Positions 25,806 to 34,818 of a stretch of 64,000 nucleotides of DNA are shown one piece after another; position 1 is the stretch's first letter, and the number at the start of each line of letters is the position of its first letter. Made by a program: the position numbers and the translations under genes. The stretch is from Sulfurihydrogenibium sp. YO3AOP1. GTDB taxonomy: Bacteria; Aquificota; Aquificia; Aquificales; Hydrogenothermaceae. The stretch is taken from contig NC_010730.1 in assembly GCF_000020325.1 (NCBI RefSeq), positions 422,001-486,000 on the forward strand. Direction: 5' to 3'. The notes below the pieces were generated by a model. The model was not told the DNA's origin, ran no database searches, and was given only the letters and a program-made list of their open reading frames with translations.

Positions 25806-28358
25806 TTATTCACAGCTTGGACATATCTTTGCAAGCAACGGGTCAGTAGGACATGCATCTACGTTTCCTGCTTTAACCTTATCAACTATCTCATCACCAT
25901 ATTTTTCTCTTGCCATTCTTTCCAATTCTTCTAAATCTTTATTAACTTGGTCTTTAGCTCTTGCAAGTCCAAAACCTCTTCTTTCTCCTCTCTTGTTTAC
26001 GTTCATTGTGTATTTTTCACCTTTGATAGTTTTGTCTATAAAGCAGTAGTAGGTTGATTTAAGTCCTTTTTCCCAAGCATACATGTAGATGTTTTCCATA
26101 TCATCTCTTAAATCTTCTTCTATGTATAAAGATTTAGAAACAGCTTGGTCTATATACTGTTGGAATGCTGCTGCTATATCTATTTGTCTGTATGGGCTTA
26201 CTTCATATGCTGTTTTGAATAGTCTTTTATCCACTACTCCTTCCAGCTCATCTATATACTGAATACTTCCTTGGTTTGCTTTTATTTTTTCCAGCATCTC
26301 TTCATTCCAGATACCTTTTTCTTCCAACATTTTCATAAGTGGCTTGTTTACTACGATAAATTTGCCTGATAGTGTATCTCTTGAGAAAATATTAGAGAAG
26401 TAGTTGTCTATACTTGAAGAAGTTCCTGCTATGATTGAGATTGATGCTGTTGGTGCTATTGCAAGTAAGACTGCGTTTCTTCTTGGAGGATAGTTATAAG
26501 GGTGAGTAGGTGAGTAGGTGAGTAGGTGAGTAGGTGTTTTTTCGTTAGGATTTAGTTCTTCACTTTTCACTTTCTCACTTTCTCGCTTACTCACTTCATA
26601 ATAGTGCGGGAATGCTCCTCTTTCTTTTGCCAACTCTTCAGATTTTCTATACACTGTTTCTCTCATAAATTTGGCTATCTCTTTTGCAAGTTCTATAGCT
26701 TCATCGCTGTCGTATGGAATTCCAAGATAGATCAATGCTTCATGGAATCCCATCAATCCTATGCCAATAGGTCTTAAGTCCATTGTGTTTTTTCTTGACT
26801 CTTCTGATGGATAAAAGTTTTTATCTAAAATGTTATCAAGTGCAACAACCATTGTTTCAAGTGTATCTTTTAGTTTATCCCAATCGATGGAGTGAGTAGG
26901 TGAATAAGTGAGTAAGTGAGACGTGTTTTTTTCGTTAGGACTTAGCTCTTCACGTTTCACGTCTGACGTCTCACGTTCAACCTTCTTCAAATGTCTTGCT
27001 AAGTTAACAGATGCAAGGGTGCAAACTGCTGTTGACTGAGGTGAGTTTGGTATTGATATTTCTGTGCATAGGTTAGATGAGTTAATTACACTGTATTTAG
27101 GACATGGGTTGTGTCTATTGTGTGCATCTTTGAATGTAAGCCATGGATGTCCTGTCTTTGCAAGTTTGAATAGATATTTTTTATAGAAATCTCTACTGTC
27201 TATCTTTTTCCAAAGCTCTAACTCTCCTCTTTCTGCTTTTTCTATACATTCTTGGTATTTTTTAGCAAACTCTTCTCCGTAGCTTGTTACTAATTCTCTA
27301 CATTCTGCAGGGTCAAATAGATAGATAGGCTCTCCTTCTTTGATTCTTCTCATTATTTCATCCGGCATCCATAGGGCTGTGTTTAAAGAAGGGGTTCTAA
27401 AGTAGGGGTTTCCTGTAGTTTCTCTTAAATCTAAAAATGCTTCTACGTCTAAATGCCAAGGTTGTAAGTACATAACTTGACTACTTCTTCTTCTGCCACC
27501 TTGCTGGATTGCGTTTACGATAGTATCAAAGATTTTTATAAATGGAATTATTCCGCTTGATTTTGCATTTAAAGAATGGATTTTTGACCCTGTAGCTCTA
27601 ATTCTTGTAATATCTGTTCCAACTCCGCCTGCATATTTTGCTAAGAATGCAGTTTCTTTTGCTTTATCCATGATAGACTCGAGAGAATCATCAACTACGT
27701 TTACATAACAGCTTGAATACTGATTTGTAAGAGTTCCTGAGTTAAATAAAGTTGGTGTTGAATGTAAGTATTCAAGATTTGATAGTTTATCGTAGATTTT
27801 TAATATTTCTTCTTCTGTATTTCCTATTCCCATTGCTACTCTCATAAAGAACCACTGCGGCTTTTCTATAGTTTCAAAGTTTCTGTCTTTTGTAAGATAT
27901 CTATCTTTTAACGTTGACAGTCCAAAGTAATCAAGATTGTTATCTCTTGAGTAATCTATTTTAGATTCAAGTAGGTCTATGTCAAAATTTAAAAGCTCCG
28001 GTTTTAGCAATTTTTCGTTTACTGCATAGTTTATGTAATCTTTAAATGAAGAAAATCTCCTTTCTATTCTTCTGTTGATGATTTTCAAAAGCTGTCTTGT
28101 CGCTATCGTGTCATAGATTGAACCTGTCGGAATAAGATGTTCGATAGCTTTTAATACTAAATAGTCTAATTCTTCTGTTGTAACTACTTCTGGAATTTTT
28201 AAGTCAAGTTCTTTTGTAATTTTGAAGACTATTTCGTAATCATCCGGCAGGTCAAGCCCTTCAAGAAGTGCAAATATAGCATCTACAAGCTTTTTCATTT
28301 GAAATTTTTCTTGGGTTCCGTCTCTTTTTACAACAATTCTGTTTTTGTGTCCATTCAT
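25806..28358 (-). CDS. nrdA: Class I ribonucleotide reductase large subunit (R1), with two in-frame insertions
   Basis: Reduces ribonucleoside diphosphates with the radical supplied by NrdB. The 850-residue protein has an N-terminal ATP cone (VVKRDGTQEKFQMKKLVDAI, residues 7-95), the catalytic barrel with SSCYVNVVDDS, NSSNLCTEI and IAPTASISIIAGTS, and the C-terminal redox tail CPSCE. Two related peptides interrupt it, at about residues 459-489 and 587-617. Both read V-K-x-E-E-L-x-P-N-E-K followed by HLLTYSPTH, at places where other R1 proteins have short loops. They look like a mobile palindromic-type element that preserves the frame. The gene is separated from nrdB by a dispersed repeat. Confidence 0.93.
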   Translation of the reverse strand: MNGHKNRIVVKRDGTQEKFQMKKLVDAIFALLEGLDLPDDYEIVFKITKELDLKIPEVVTTEELDYLVLKAIEHLIPTGSIYDTIATRQLLKIINRRIERRFSSFKDYINYAVNEKLLKPELLNFDIDLLESKIDYSRDNNLDYFGLSTLKDRYLTKDRNFETIEKPQWFFMRVAMGIGNTEEEILKIYDKLSNLEYLHSTPTLFNSGTLTNQYSSCYVNVVDDSLESIMDKAKETAFLAKYAGGVGTDITRIRATGSKIHSLNAKSSGIIPFIKIFDTIVNAIQQGGRRRSSQVMYLQPWHLDVEAFLDLRETTGNPYFRTPSLNTALWMPDEIMRRIKEGEPIYLFDPAECRELVTSYGEEFAKKYQECIEKAERGELELWKKIDSRDFYKKYLFKLAKTGHPWLTFKDAHNRHNPCPKYSVINSSNLCTEISIPNSPQSTAVCTLASVNLARHLKKVERETSDVKREELSPNEKNTSHLLTYSPTHSIDWDKLKDTLETMVVALDNILDKNFYPSEESRKNTMDLRPIGIGLMGFHEALIYLGIPYDSDEAIELAKEIAKFMRETVYRKSEELAKERGAFPHYYEVSKRESEKVKSEELNPNEKTPTHLLTYSPTHPYNYPPRRNAVLLAIAPTASISIIAGTSSSIDNYFSNIFSRDTLSGKFIVVNKPLMKMLEEKGIWNEEMLEKIKANQGSIQYIDELEGVVDKRLFKTAYEVSPYRQIDIAAAFQQYIDQAVSKSLYIEEDLRDDMENIYMYAWEKGLKSTYYCFIDKTIKGEKYTMNVNKRGERRGFGLARAKDQVNKDLEELERMAREKYGDEIVDKVKAGNVDACPTDPLLAKICPSCE
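26505..26597 (-). repeat. In-frame inserted element 2 within nrdA, with octanucleotide tandem repeat
   Basis: The plus strand shows GGTGAGTA repeated four and a half times (26511-26546), then GTTTTTTCGTTAGGA and TCACTTTTCAC. The encoded peptide is V-K-S-E-E-L-N-P-N-E-K-T-P followed by THLLTYSPTH. The conserved core is shared with the insertion at 26890-26982. A unit is 8 bp, so only changes of three units keep the frame. Confidence 0.75.
26890..26982 (-). repeat. In-frame inserted element 1 within nrdA
   Basis: Same orientation and same core as the element at 26505-26597 (GTTAGGACTTAGCTCTTCAC on the plus strand against GTTAGGATTTAGTTCTTCAC). Its octanucleotide array is degenerate (GTGAGTAG, GTGAATAA, GTGAGTAA). 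It falls between NLARHLKK and DWDKLKDTLE of R1. Confidence 0.75.
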
Positions 28359-28421
28359 TTGCCTACCTCCTTTATTTAAATGTGAGCGAAACGTGGAATT
28401 AAGTAAGTTATTCTTTATTAA

Positions 28422-28614
28422 AAAGTTACAGCAAGTCGGGTGAGAAATTAAATAAAAGTAGGAGATTCTTCGCTTCGCTCAGAATGACAAATAAGGCTAT
28501 CCTTCCTTTAATGCTTATTATCCAACTTTTTCCTGTCATCCTAAGGACGTAAGTCCGAAGGATCTCCTTTTTAAATTCTACAAAAATCACTAATTTCTCA
28601 CCCCAAGGTGTAAC
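28422..28614. repeat. Dispersed palindromic repeat, copy 7, between nrdB and nrdA, with 14-bp direct repeats
   Basis: The 193-bp element has inverted tips (GTTACA...GGGTGAGAAATTA and TAATTTCTCACCC...TGTAAC) around the two hairpin modules (GGAGATTCTTCGCTTCGC and TCATCCTAAGGACG). It is bounded by TTATTCTTTATTAA at 28408-28421 and 28615-28628. It must be transcribed if nrdB and nrdA share a promoter, as the lack of another promoter suggests. Confidence 0.85.
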
Positions 28615-28647
28615 TTATTCTTTATTAATAAAGCCATACGTCTCACG

Positions 28648-29628
28648 TTAAAAATTCGTATACTCAGTTGATGAAACTTCAAAGAAGTTTGTTAATTTTT
28701 TAACGTCTTCTTTCTGTAAGAATTTAAGTGGGTTTTGGTCTATTCCAAACTGTGGGTCAAATCCAAGTTCTATTAATCTTCTATCTGCTATATACTTCAT
28801 ATATCTTTCAAGCTCTCCATAAGAAACACCGAAGATGGTTGTCCCGCCGAATTTAGTTTTTAGATAGTTTAATTCAAGCTCTACAGCATCAATGATAGAT
28901 TGTCTTATGTTTTCAACAAATTGGTAATCATCAACTATCTCAGGGTTTTCTTCAACCATTGTTAAGATGGCTTCTATGCCGTTTTGTAAGTGGAGGCTTT
29001 CATCTATCAAAATAAGCTCTACACCGCTTACTACGTTTTTCATTTTTCCCGTGTCTTTCATAGCAAAGAAGTGTGCAAATGCTGAATAGAAAAATAATCC
29101 TTCTTGAATGATGTTATTTAAAAGTATAGAAGTTAGTATCTGCTTTTTGCCTTCTATCGTGTCTGGGTCTGCTTTTCCGTAAGTTATTCTGTCAACTGCT
29201 CGAACGATTAACTCTTGCTTTTCTTTTAGCAGTTTATCTTCAAGTGTGATGTTGTATATTCTTTTTCTGTCCATATCAAAGGAGTTGAGAATGATTTCGA
29301 AAAAGTCTGAATGAATGTTTTCCATAAACATTTGGGTAGAAAAGCTCATCTTTGCGTATGGGTCTGTTAAAACCGGAAAAAATCCATTTCCAACAACGTT
29401 TTGGACTAATAATTCAGATGATGCAAAGTATCCAACAGCACTGTCAAATAAATCTTTTTCTGTTGGTGAGAGAGATTTATAATCAAGCACGTCTTGTTGA
29501 ATGTTTAACTCCTCCGGAAACCATACGGCTTTTTTCTGCTTAGTGTATAGCTCTTTGAAAATTGGGTATCTTGGATTTTCTGACAATCTGATATTGTCTC
29601 TAACTGATGTTTTTCCTATAAGTGCCAT
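28648..29628 (-). CDS. nrdB: Class I ribonucleotide reductase small subunit (R2) lacking the radical tyrosine
   Basis: A 326-residue ferritin-like protein. Metal ligands align fully with the class Ia enzyme: D62, E103, H106, E176, E210 and H213, with identical spacing (E103/H106; E176 to E210 = 34 residues). At the place of the radical tyrosine (seven residues after E103, MENIHSDFF) there is Phe110. That is the pattern of class Ic R2 (Chlamydia), which uses a Mn/Fe centre instead of a tyrosyl radical. The start is ATG 29628 with GGAGG; an in-frame GTG at 29643 overlaps that site. Two NrdR-type boxes lie directly upstream. Confidence 0.93.
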   Translation of the reverse strand: MALIGKTSVRDNIRLSENPRYPIFKELYTKQKKAVWFPEELNIQQDVLDYKSLSPTEKDLFDSAVGYFASSELLVQNVVGNGFFPVLTDPYAKMSFSTQMFMENIHSDFFEIILNSFDMDRKRIYNITLEDKLLKEKQELIVRAVDRITYGKADPDTIEGKKQILTSILLNNIIQEGLFFYSAFAHFFAMKDTGKMKNVVSGVELILIDESLHLQNGIEAILTMVEENPEIVDDYQFVENIRQSIIDAVELELNYLKTKFGGTTIFGVSYGELERYMKYIADRRLIELGFDPQFGIDQNPLKFLQKEDVKKLTNFFEVSSTEYTNF

Positions 29629-29639
29629 TTTTATTACCT

Positions 29640-29686
29640 CCACTATATATAGTATGTAAAACTAAATAATACACTAAATATAGTGT
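29640..29686 (-). promoter_or_regulatory. Paired NrdR-type boxes upstream of nrdB
   Basis: ACACTAAATATAGTGT (29671-29686) and CCACTATATATAGTAT (29640-29655) both match the NrdR-box pattern ACACWATATATWGTGT. Their centres are exactly 31 bp apart, three helical turns, as known for NrdR repressor sites. The near box abuts the GGAGG ribosome site. The nrdR gene is not in the window. Confidence 0.85.
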
Positions 29687-29945
29687 AATGTCAAAAAATT
29701 TAAAGATGTTTTAAGTCAATGACTTTAGAGGAAGTGAATTATTTAAGGTAATGAGTTTAAAAAAATTTTTAAATTTAGGATTGGTTAAATGATTGTAGGA
29801 ATAGGTTTTTAAAAATAAAGTTGCTTATTTTGGCGTGAGAGTGAATTTTGAATGTTTATACATAATTTGCTCTGAATTTATTAGTTTTTTCACCTCTTTA
29901 ATCTAAATTAGTAAGGAAATTGAATCTACTTAATTACTAATTTTT

Positions 29946-29959
29946 TTGACCAAAATCAA
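29946..29959 (+). promoter_or_regulatory. Fnr-type operator in front of a candidate small RNA
   Basis: TTGACCAAAATCAA has the TTGAC-N4-ATCAA form also seen before the nirD/L gene (45023). A TATATTCT at 29981-29988 sits where a -10 would be if the operator were centred at -41.5, giving a start near 29994. Confidence 0.65.
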
Positions 29960-29993
29960 AGACTTTTTATAAATCTTTAATATATTCTGAATA

Positions 29994-30069
29994 TTGAAAT
30001 CTCCATATTCGCACCTCCACAGTTGTGTTTTCTCCCGGGCGCTTCATAAAAAGGAAGCGCCTCTTTTTT
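29994..30069 (+). ncRNA. Candidate Fnr-controlled small RNA, about 76 nt
   Basis: The stretch has a promoter (operator 29946-29959, -10 near 29982), no open reading frame, and a strong intrinsic terminator at its end. The 5' part is C/U-rich and mostly unpaired, with ATCTCCAT, GCACCTCCAC and TCTCCCGG; CACCTCC is a perfect anti-Shine-Dalgarno sequence. This is the build of base-pairing small RNAs such as the Fnr-induced FnrS/AniS type. Existence and targets are inference. The rest of the gap 29687-30321 contains only this unit and the nap promoter. Confidence 0.6.
30038..30069 (+). terminator. Intrinsic terminator not attached to any gene
   Basis: GGCGCTTC pairs with GAAGCGCC (8 bp, loop ATAAAAAG) and is followed by TCTTTTTT. 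The nearest upstream gene (nrdB) points the other way, so a separate short transcript must end here. Confidence 0.85.
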
Positions 30070-30182
30070 CTTAAAAAAGTGAAAAGCATAATAAAGCTAT
30101 TTATGAATTTTTTATTATCTGCAAACTTATTTTGTATTTGATAATTTTAGAAATAAGTTTAAAATTGTCTTAAAATTTACTC

Positions 30183-30196
30183 TTGATTTAAATCAA
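30183..30196 (+). promoter_or_regulatory. Fnr-type operator of the nap operon
   Basis: TTGATTTAAATCAA is a perfect palindromic Fnr/Dnr-type site. A TAAATT near 30219 fits a -10 for a site centred at -41.5, giving a leader of about 90 nt before napA. Confidence 0.8.
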
Positions 30197-30253
30197 TGAC
30201 TTTAATCACATATAAAGTTAAATTAAGATTTAAAAATCTGAAATTTTAAAGTA

Positions 30254-30308
30254 CCGCCTGTATGTGAGGCGGAATACAAATATCCATACCCCATTATCTT
30301 AAATGGGA
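30254..30308 (+). promoter_or_regulatory. Two hairpins in the nap leader
   Basis: CCGCCT/AGGCGG with a 7-base loop is followed by CCCAT/ATGGG directly before the AAGGAG ribosome site. The second could mask or expose the site. Not matched to a known riboswitch class by eye; a role in molybdenum-cofactor or translational control is a guess. Confidence 0.4.
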
Positions 30309-30321
30309 GAAGGAGAGTAAG

Positions 30322-33126
30322 ATGGAAGAAAAAGAAAATGTTGCTCTTGAAATTTCCAGGAGGGATTTTTTGAAAACTGTTGCGGCTGTATCTGCAGCAA
30401 CTGCGATAGGGATGGAAATACCTGAAGAAGTTTTAGCTGCAACCGAATCGCAAGCAGGATGGAGATGGGATAAGGCTGTATGTAGATTCTGTGGAACTGG
30501 ATGTGGAATCATGATAGCTACCAAAGATGATAGAATTGTAGCAGTTAAAGGAGATCCAAAGGCACCAGTTAACAGAGGGTTGAACTGTATAAAAGGTTAC
30601 TTTACAGCAAAAATTATGTACGGTGAAGATAGATTAACAACCCCCCTTCTAAGGATGAATGAAAAAGGAGAGTTTGACAAAAAAGGAAAATTTAAGCCTG
30701 TTAGCTGGCAGAGAGCCTACGAAGAAATGACAAAACAATTCAAGAAGTACTATAGTCAGCTTGGACCAACAGGTATTGGATTTTTCTCTTCTGGTCAACA
30801 TACTATTATGGAAGGTTATGCAGCTCTTAAATTAATGAAAGCAGGATTTAGAAGTAATAACATTGACCCTAACGCTCGTCACTGCATGGCAAGTGCCGTA
30901 GCTGGTTTTATGCAAACTTTCGGAATAGATGAACCGCCTGGTTGCTATGATGATATAGAATTAACAGACACAATCGTTGCATTTGGTTCAAATATGGCAG
31001 AAATGCATCCTATACTATGGTCAAGGGTTTCTGATAGAAAGTTATCAAACCCAGATAGAGTTAAAGTAGTTGTTTTATCGACCTTTAGACATAGAACAAT
31101 GGATATTGCCGACATTGATATTGTTTTTAGACCAAATACAGACCTTGCAATTTTCAACTATATAGCAAGGGAAATAGTATACAACCATCCTGAAGCAATA
31201 GATAAAAATTTTGTAGATAAATACTGTGTTTTTACAACCGGATATGCTGATATAGGCTATGGTATGAGAGAAGATGTTGACAATCCTAAATATTCAAGCT
31301 TAGAAAAAGAGACAATGATTAAACAGAAGAAAAAAGTAATCTCAGAAACAGAAGCACCTGCTTTAGCATATCTTGGAGTAAAACCAAAAGACGTTCTTGA
31401 AATGAAACATTCTGGACAAGCTGATGCTCATTGGGTAATTACGTTCGAAGAATTCAAAAAAGCACTTGAGCCTTACACCTTAGATTATGTTGCAAGAATA
31501 GCCAAGGGCGATCCAGATGAACCACTTGAACAATTCAAAGAAAAATTAAAAACTATGGCAGAGCTTTATATAGAGAAAGGAAGAAAGGTTGTAACATTTT
31601 GGACAATGGGATTTAATCAACATACGCGTGGTACTTGGGTTAACGAACAAGCTTACATGGTTCATTTATTACTTGGTAAAATGGCAAAGCCGGGTGAAGG
31701 TGCATTTAGCTTAACAGGACAGCCTTCTGCCTGTGGAACAGCAAGAGAAGTTGGTACATTTTCACATAGATTACCTGCAGATATGGTTGTAAACAATCCG
31801 GAACACAGAAAAATTGCTGAAAAAATATGGAAAGTTCCTGAAGGTACAATAAATCCAGTACCAGGGTCTCATATCGTCCAAATAATGAGAGATCTTGAGG
31901 ATGGAAAAATAAGATGGGCATGGGTTCAAGTTTGTAATCCATGGCAAGATACAGCAAACGCAAATCATTGGATTAAAGCTGCAAGAGAAATGGATAACTT
32001 TATTGTAGTTTCTGAAGCATACCCAGGAATATCTGCAAAAGTTGCAGATCTAATTTTACCATCAGCAATGATTTATGAAAAATGGGGTGGCTATGGTAAT
32101 GCTGAAAGAAGAACTCAGCTCTGGAGACAGCAAGTTACTCCGGTTGGAGAAGCAATGTCTGATTCATGGCAAGTCATTGAATTTTCAAAATTCTTTAAAT
32201 TAAAAGAAGTATGGAAAGAATGGAAGCTACCAAATGGAACTGTTTTACCCGATGTTTTAAACCAGGCTAAAGCGATGGGCTATGATCCAGAAATGACATT
32301 ATACGATGTATTATTTGCAAATGCTGAAGCAAAAAGCTATAAATGGCCAGATCCAATTGGAAAAGGATTTTTAAACACAGAGGCTGAAGGAGACAAGAGA
32401 AATGTTATCGGTGTTGATGGCAAGCCTTGGAAAGGTTATGGATTCTTTATTCAAAAATATCTATTTGAAGAGTACAGAAAGTTTGGACTTGGACATGGTC
32501 ACGACCTTGCAGACTTTGATACATATCATAGAGTTAGAGGATTAAAATGGCCTGTTGTTGATGGAAAAGAAACTTTATGGAGATTTAACGCTAAGTATGA
32601 TCCATATGCAAGAAAAGCTGGGGCTGGTGAGTTTGCATTCTATGGACCTGCTTTCAAAAAGATTCCAAAAGGAAATCTTCATGGACCTTCACAAGAAATG
32701 GTTGACCTTAAAAATAAAGCGAAAATATTCTTTAGACCTTATATGGACCCACCTGAAGTCCCTGATGAAAAATATCCAATCTGGTTATGTACAGGAAGAG
32801 TTTTAGAGCATTGGCATAGTGGTACAATGACAATGAGGGTTCCGGAACTTTACAGGGCTGTTCCAGAGGCTCTATGTTATATGCATCCAAAAGATGCGGA
32901 AAAAATAGGTGTTAAGGATGGAGAGCTTGTTTGGGTGGAAAGCAGAAGAGGTAAGGTAAAAGCTCGTGTTGCAACAAGAGGAAGAAATAGACCACCAAGA
33001 GGCTTGGTATTTGTTCCTTGGTTTGATGAGAGAGTTTACATAAATAAAGTTACTCTTGACCAAACCTGTCCTATATCAAAACAAAATGATTTCAAAAAAT
33101 GTGCAGTAAAAATTTATAAAGCTTAA
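30322..33126 (+). CDS. napA: Periplasmic nitrate reductase catalytic subunit
   Basis: Reduces nitrate to nitrite with bis-MGD molybdenum. The 934-residue precursor has a Tat signal (SRRDFLK, residues 12-18), the [4Fe-4S] ligands C54, C57, C61 and C89 ([11 protein letters not shown] and GLNCIKGY) and the Mo-ligand Cys188 in [18 protein letters not shown] with [11 protein letters not shown]. The length matches the long epsilonproteobacterial NapA. It leads a napAGHBFLD cluster, the exact order known from Campylobacter and Wolinella relatives, with no napC. A Fnr-type site lies 126 bp upstream. Confidence 0.97.
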   Translation: MEEKENVALEISRRDFLKTVAAVSAATAIGMEIPEEVLAATESQAGWRWDKAVCRFCGTGCGIMIATKDDRIVAVKGDPKAPVNRGLNCIKGYFTAKIMYGEDRLTTPLLRMNEKGEFDKKGKFKPVSWQRAYEEMTKQFKKYYSQLGPTGIGFFSSGQHTIMEGYAALKLMKAGFRSNNIDPNARHCMASAVAGFMQTFGIDEPPGCYDDIELTDTIVAFGSNMAEMHPILWSRVSDRKLSNPDRVKVVVLSTFRHRTMDIADIDIVFRPNTDLAIFNYIAREIVYNHPEAIDKNFVDKYCVFTTGYADIGYGMREDVDNPKYSSLEKETMIKQKKKVISETEAPALAYLGVKPKDVLEMKHSGQADAHWVITFEEFKKALEPYTLDYVARIAKGDPDEPLEQFKEKLKTMAELYIEKGRKVVTFWTMGFNQHTRGTWVNEQAYMVHLLLGKMAKPGEGAFSLTGQPSACGTAREVGTFSHRLPADMVVNNPEHRKIAEKIWKVPEGTINPVPGSHIVQIMRDLEDGKIRWAWVQVCNPWQDTANANHWIKAAREMDNFIVVSEAYPGISAKVADLILPSAMIYEKWGGYGNAERRTQLWRQQVTPVGEAMSDSWQVIEFSKFFKLKEVWKEWKLPNGTVLPDVLNQAKAMGYDPEMTLYDVLFANAEAKSYKWPDPIGKGFLNTEAEGDKRNVIGVDGKPWKGYGFFIQKYLFEEYRKFGLGHGHDLADFDTYHRVRGLKWPVVDGKETLWRFNAKYDPYARKAGAGEFAFYGPAFKKIPKGNLHGPSQEMVDLKNKAKIFFRPYMDPPEVPDEKYPIWLCTGRVLEHWHSGTMTMRVPELYRAVPEALCYMHPKDAEKIGVKDGELVWVESRRGKVKARVATRGRNRPPRGLVFVPWFDERVYINKVTLDQTCPISKQNDFKKCAVKIYKA

Positions 33127-33144
33127 ATTAGAAGGTATTAAGCT

Positions 33145-33939
33145 ATGGATGAAAAAACAAAAATAAGCAGAAGAAAGCTTATAGTGAATACCCTTCAAGG
33201 AATAGGGATTTCCTTCCTTGGGGGTTCTTTATGGGCTGGTTTTGTATATGAGGCAAAAAGTGATCCTCTTATTCTAAGACCACCAGGAGCTTTACCAGAA
33301 GAAGATTTCATCAAAAAATGCATAAAGTGTGGATTATGCGTTGAAGGTTGCCCTTATGACGTTTTATATCTTGCTAAACCAGGCGACAATAAACCCTTAG
33401 GTACTCCTTACTTTATACCGCGAACCAATCCATGTAGGATGTGTGAAGATATACCTTGTGTGCCACCTTGTCCAACAGGTGCCCTTAATATTAAATCGGT
33501 TTCTTCTATTAAAAACGGGAAGGAAGCTCTTGACATTAATAAAGCGAGAATGGGTCTTGCTGTTGTTGATCATGAAAATTGTATTGCTTTCTGGGGTATA
33601 CAATGTGATGCTTGTTATAGAGCATGCCCTCTTATAGATAAAGCAATAACCCTTGAATATGAACGGAATGAAAGAACAGGAAGACATGCTTATTTAAGAC
33701 CTGTCGTTCATGCAGACTTTTGCACAGGCTGTGGATTATGCGAACATGCATGTGTAACAGAAAAAGCAGCTATATTTGTTCTTCCAAGAAATATAGCCCT
33801 TGGAAAAGCAGGAAAACACTATGTAAAAGGATGGATGGAAGAGGATGAAAAAAGATTGGAGGGATCTAAGGGTATTGAAACCCAAAAGACAGAAAGAACA
33901 CATAAAAAAGCTGAAGATTATTTAAATGAGGGCTTTTAA
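33145..33939 (+). CDS. napG: Ferredoxin-type quinol dehydrogenase subunit NapG
   Basis: Passes electrons from menaquinol, with NapH, towards NapB/NapA. The 264-residue protein starts with a twin-arginine-like signal (SRRKLIVN and a hydrophobic stretch) and has four 4Fe-4S cysteine clusters: CIKCGLCVEGCP, CRMCEDIPCVPPCP, CDACYRACP and CTGCGLCEHACV. It lies 18 bp after napA and is directly followed by napH. NapGH replaces NapC in this type of system. Confidence 0.95.
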   Translation: MDEKTKISRRKLIVNTLQGIGISFLGGSLWAGFVYEAKSDPLILRPPGALPEEDFIKKCIKCGLCVEGCPYDVLYLAKPGDNKPLGTPYFIPRTNPCRMCEDIPCVPPCPTGALNIKSVSSIKNGKEALDINKARMGLAVVDHENCIAFWGIQCDACYRACPLIDKAITLEYERNERTGRHAYLRPVVHADFCTGCGLCEHACVTEKAAIFVLPRNIALGKAGKHYVKGWMEEDEKRLEGSKGIETQKTERTHKKAEDYLNEGF

Positions 33940-34818
33940 ATGGAAAACGTAGTTGAAAAACCAATTGAAGAAGAAAAAGGCTCCCTATTTCACAGATACA
34001 AATTCCTCTTCCTAAGAAGATTAACCCAGATTACTATCCTTGCACTTTATATAGGCGGGAATGTTTATGGCTGGAAAATATTGCAAGGAAATTTAAGCTC
34101 TTCAAAAATACTTGGAACGATTCCTATGGCAGATCCGTTTGCTGTATTGCAAATTTTGGCAACAGGAGCATTAGTTGCAACAGATACTCTTATTGGTGCA
34201 TTAATTGTAATGTTATTTTACGCGACTATTGGAGGAAGAGCATTTTGTTCGTGGGTCTGTCCTGTAAATATGGTAACCGATTTAGCAAATTGGATTAGGA
34301 AAAAATTTAAGCTGGATAGAGACGAGTTCCATCCTTTGTACATCAACAGAAGTGTTAGATATTGGATTCTTGGATTAAGTATTATTATTTCAGCTATTGT
34401 TGGTACTGCAGCTTTTGAAATGGTCAGCCCTATTTCTATTCTTCACAGAGGATTAATTTTTGGAATGGGTTTTGGATGGACGATTGTTGCTTCAATATTT
34501 TTCTTTGATCTATTTGTTATAAAAAACGGATGGTGTGGACATCTTTGTCCCTTAGGTGCTTTCTATTCAATAATTGGTCAAAAAAGTATTATAAGGGTCC
34601 ACCATAACCATGAAAAATGCACTTTATGTATGGAATGTAAATCAGTATGTCCTGAAAAACAAGTTCTTTCTATGGTTGGGAAGGATGGTTATACCAGCTT
34701 TGTTAATAGTGGAGCATGCATCAACTGTGGACGATGCATAGAAGTTTGTCCCGCAGATGCATTAAATTTTAAGCTAAAAATCAAAAATCCAGAAAAGGAG
34801 GTCAAAACCAATGCTTAA
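33940..34818 (+). CDS. napH: Membrane quinol dehydrogenase subunit NapH
   Basis: A 292-residue inner-membrane protein with about four membrane segments. It has the cytoplasmic cysteine motifs FCSWVCPVNMVTD and GHLCPLGAFYS (CxxxCP type) and two C-terminal 4Fe-4S sites, CTLCMECKSVCP and CINCGRCIEVCP. It oxidises menaquinol and hands electrons to NapG. Its ATG follows the napG stop with no gap and it overlaps napB by 8 bp. Confidence 0.95.
   Translation: MENVVEKPIEEEKGSLFHRYKFLFLRRLTQITILALYIGGNVYGWKILQGNLSSSKILGTIPMADPFAVLQILATGALVATDTLIGALIVMLFYATIGGRAFCSWVCPVNMVTDLANWIRKKFKLDRDEFHPLYINRSVRYWILGLSIIISAIVGTAAFEMVSPISILHRGLIFGMGFGWTIVASIFFFDLFVIKNGWCGHLCPLGAFYSIIGQKSIIRVHHNHEKCTLCMECKSVCPEKQVLSMVGKDGYTSFVNSGACINCGRCIEVCPADALNFKLKIKNPEKEVKTNA

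Noticed and set aside
26511-26546. Short CRISPR-like array
   Set aside because: The units are contiguous 8-mers without spacers and lie in a reading frame.
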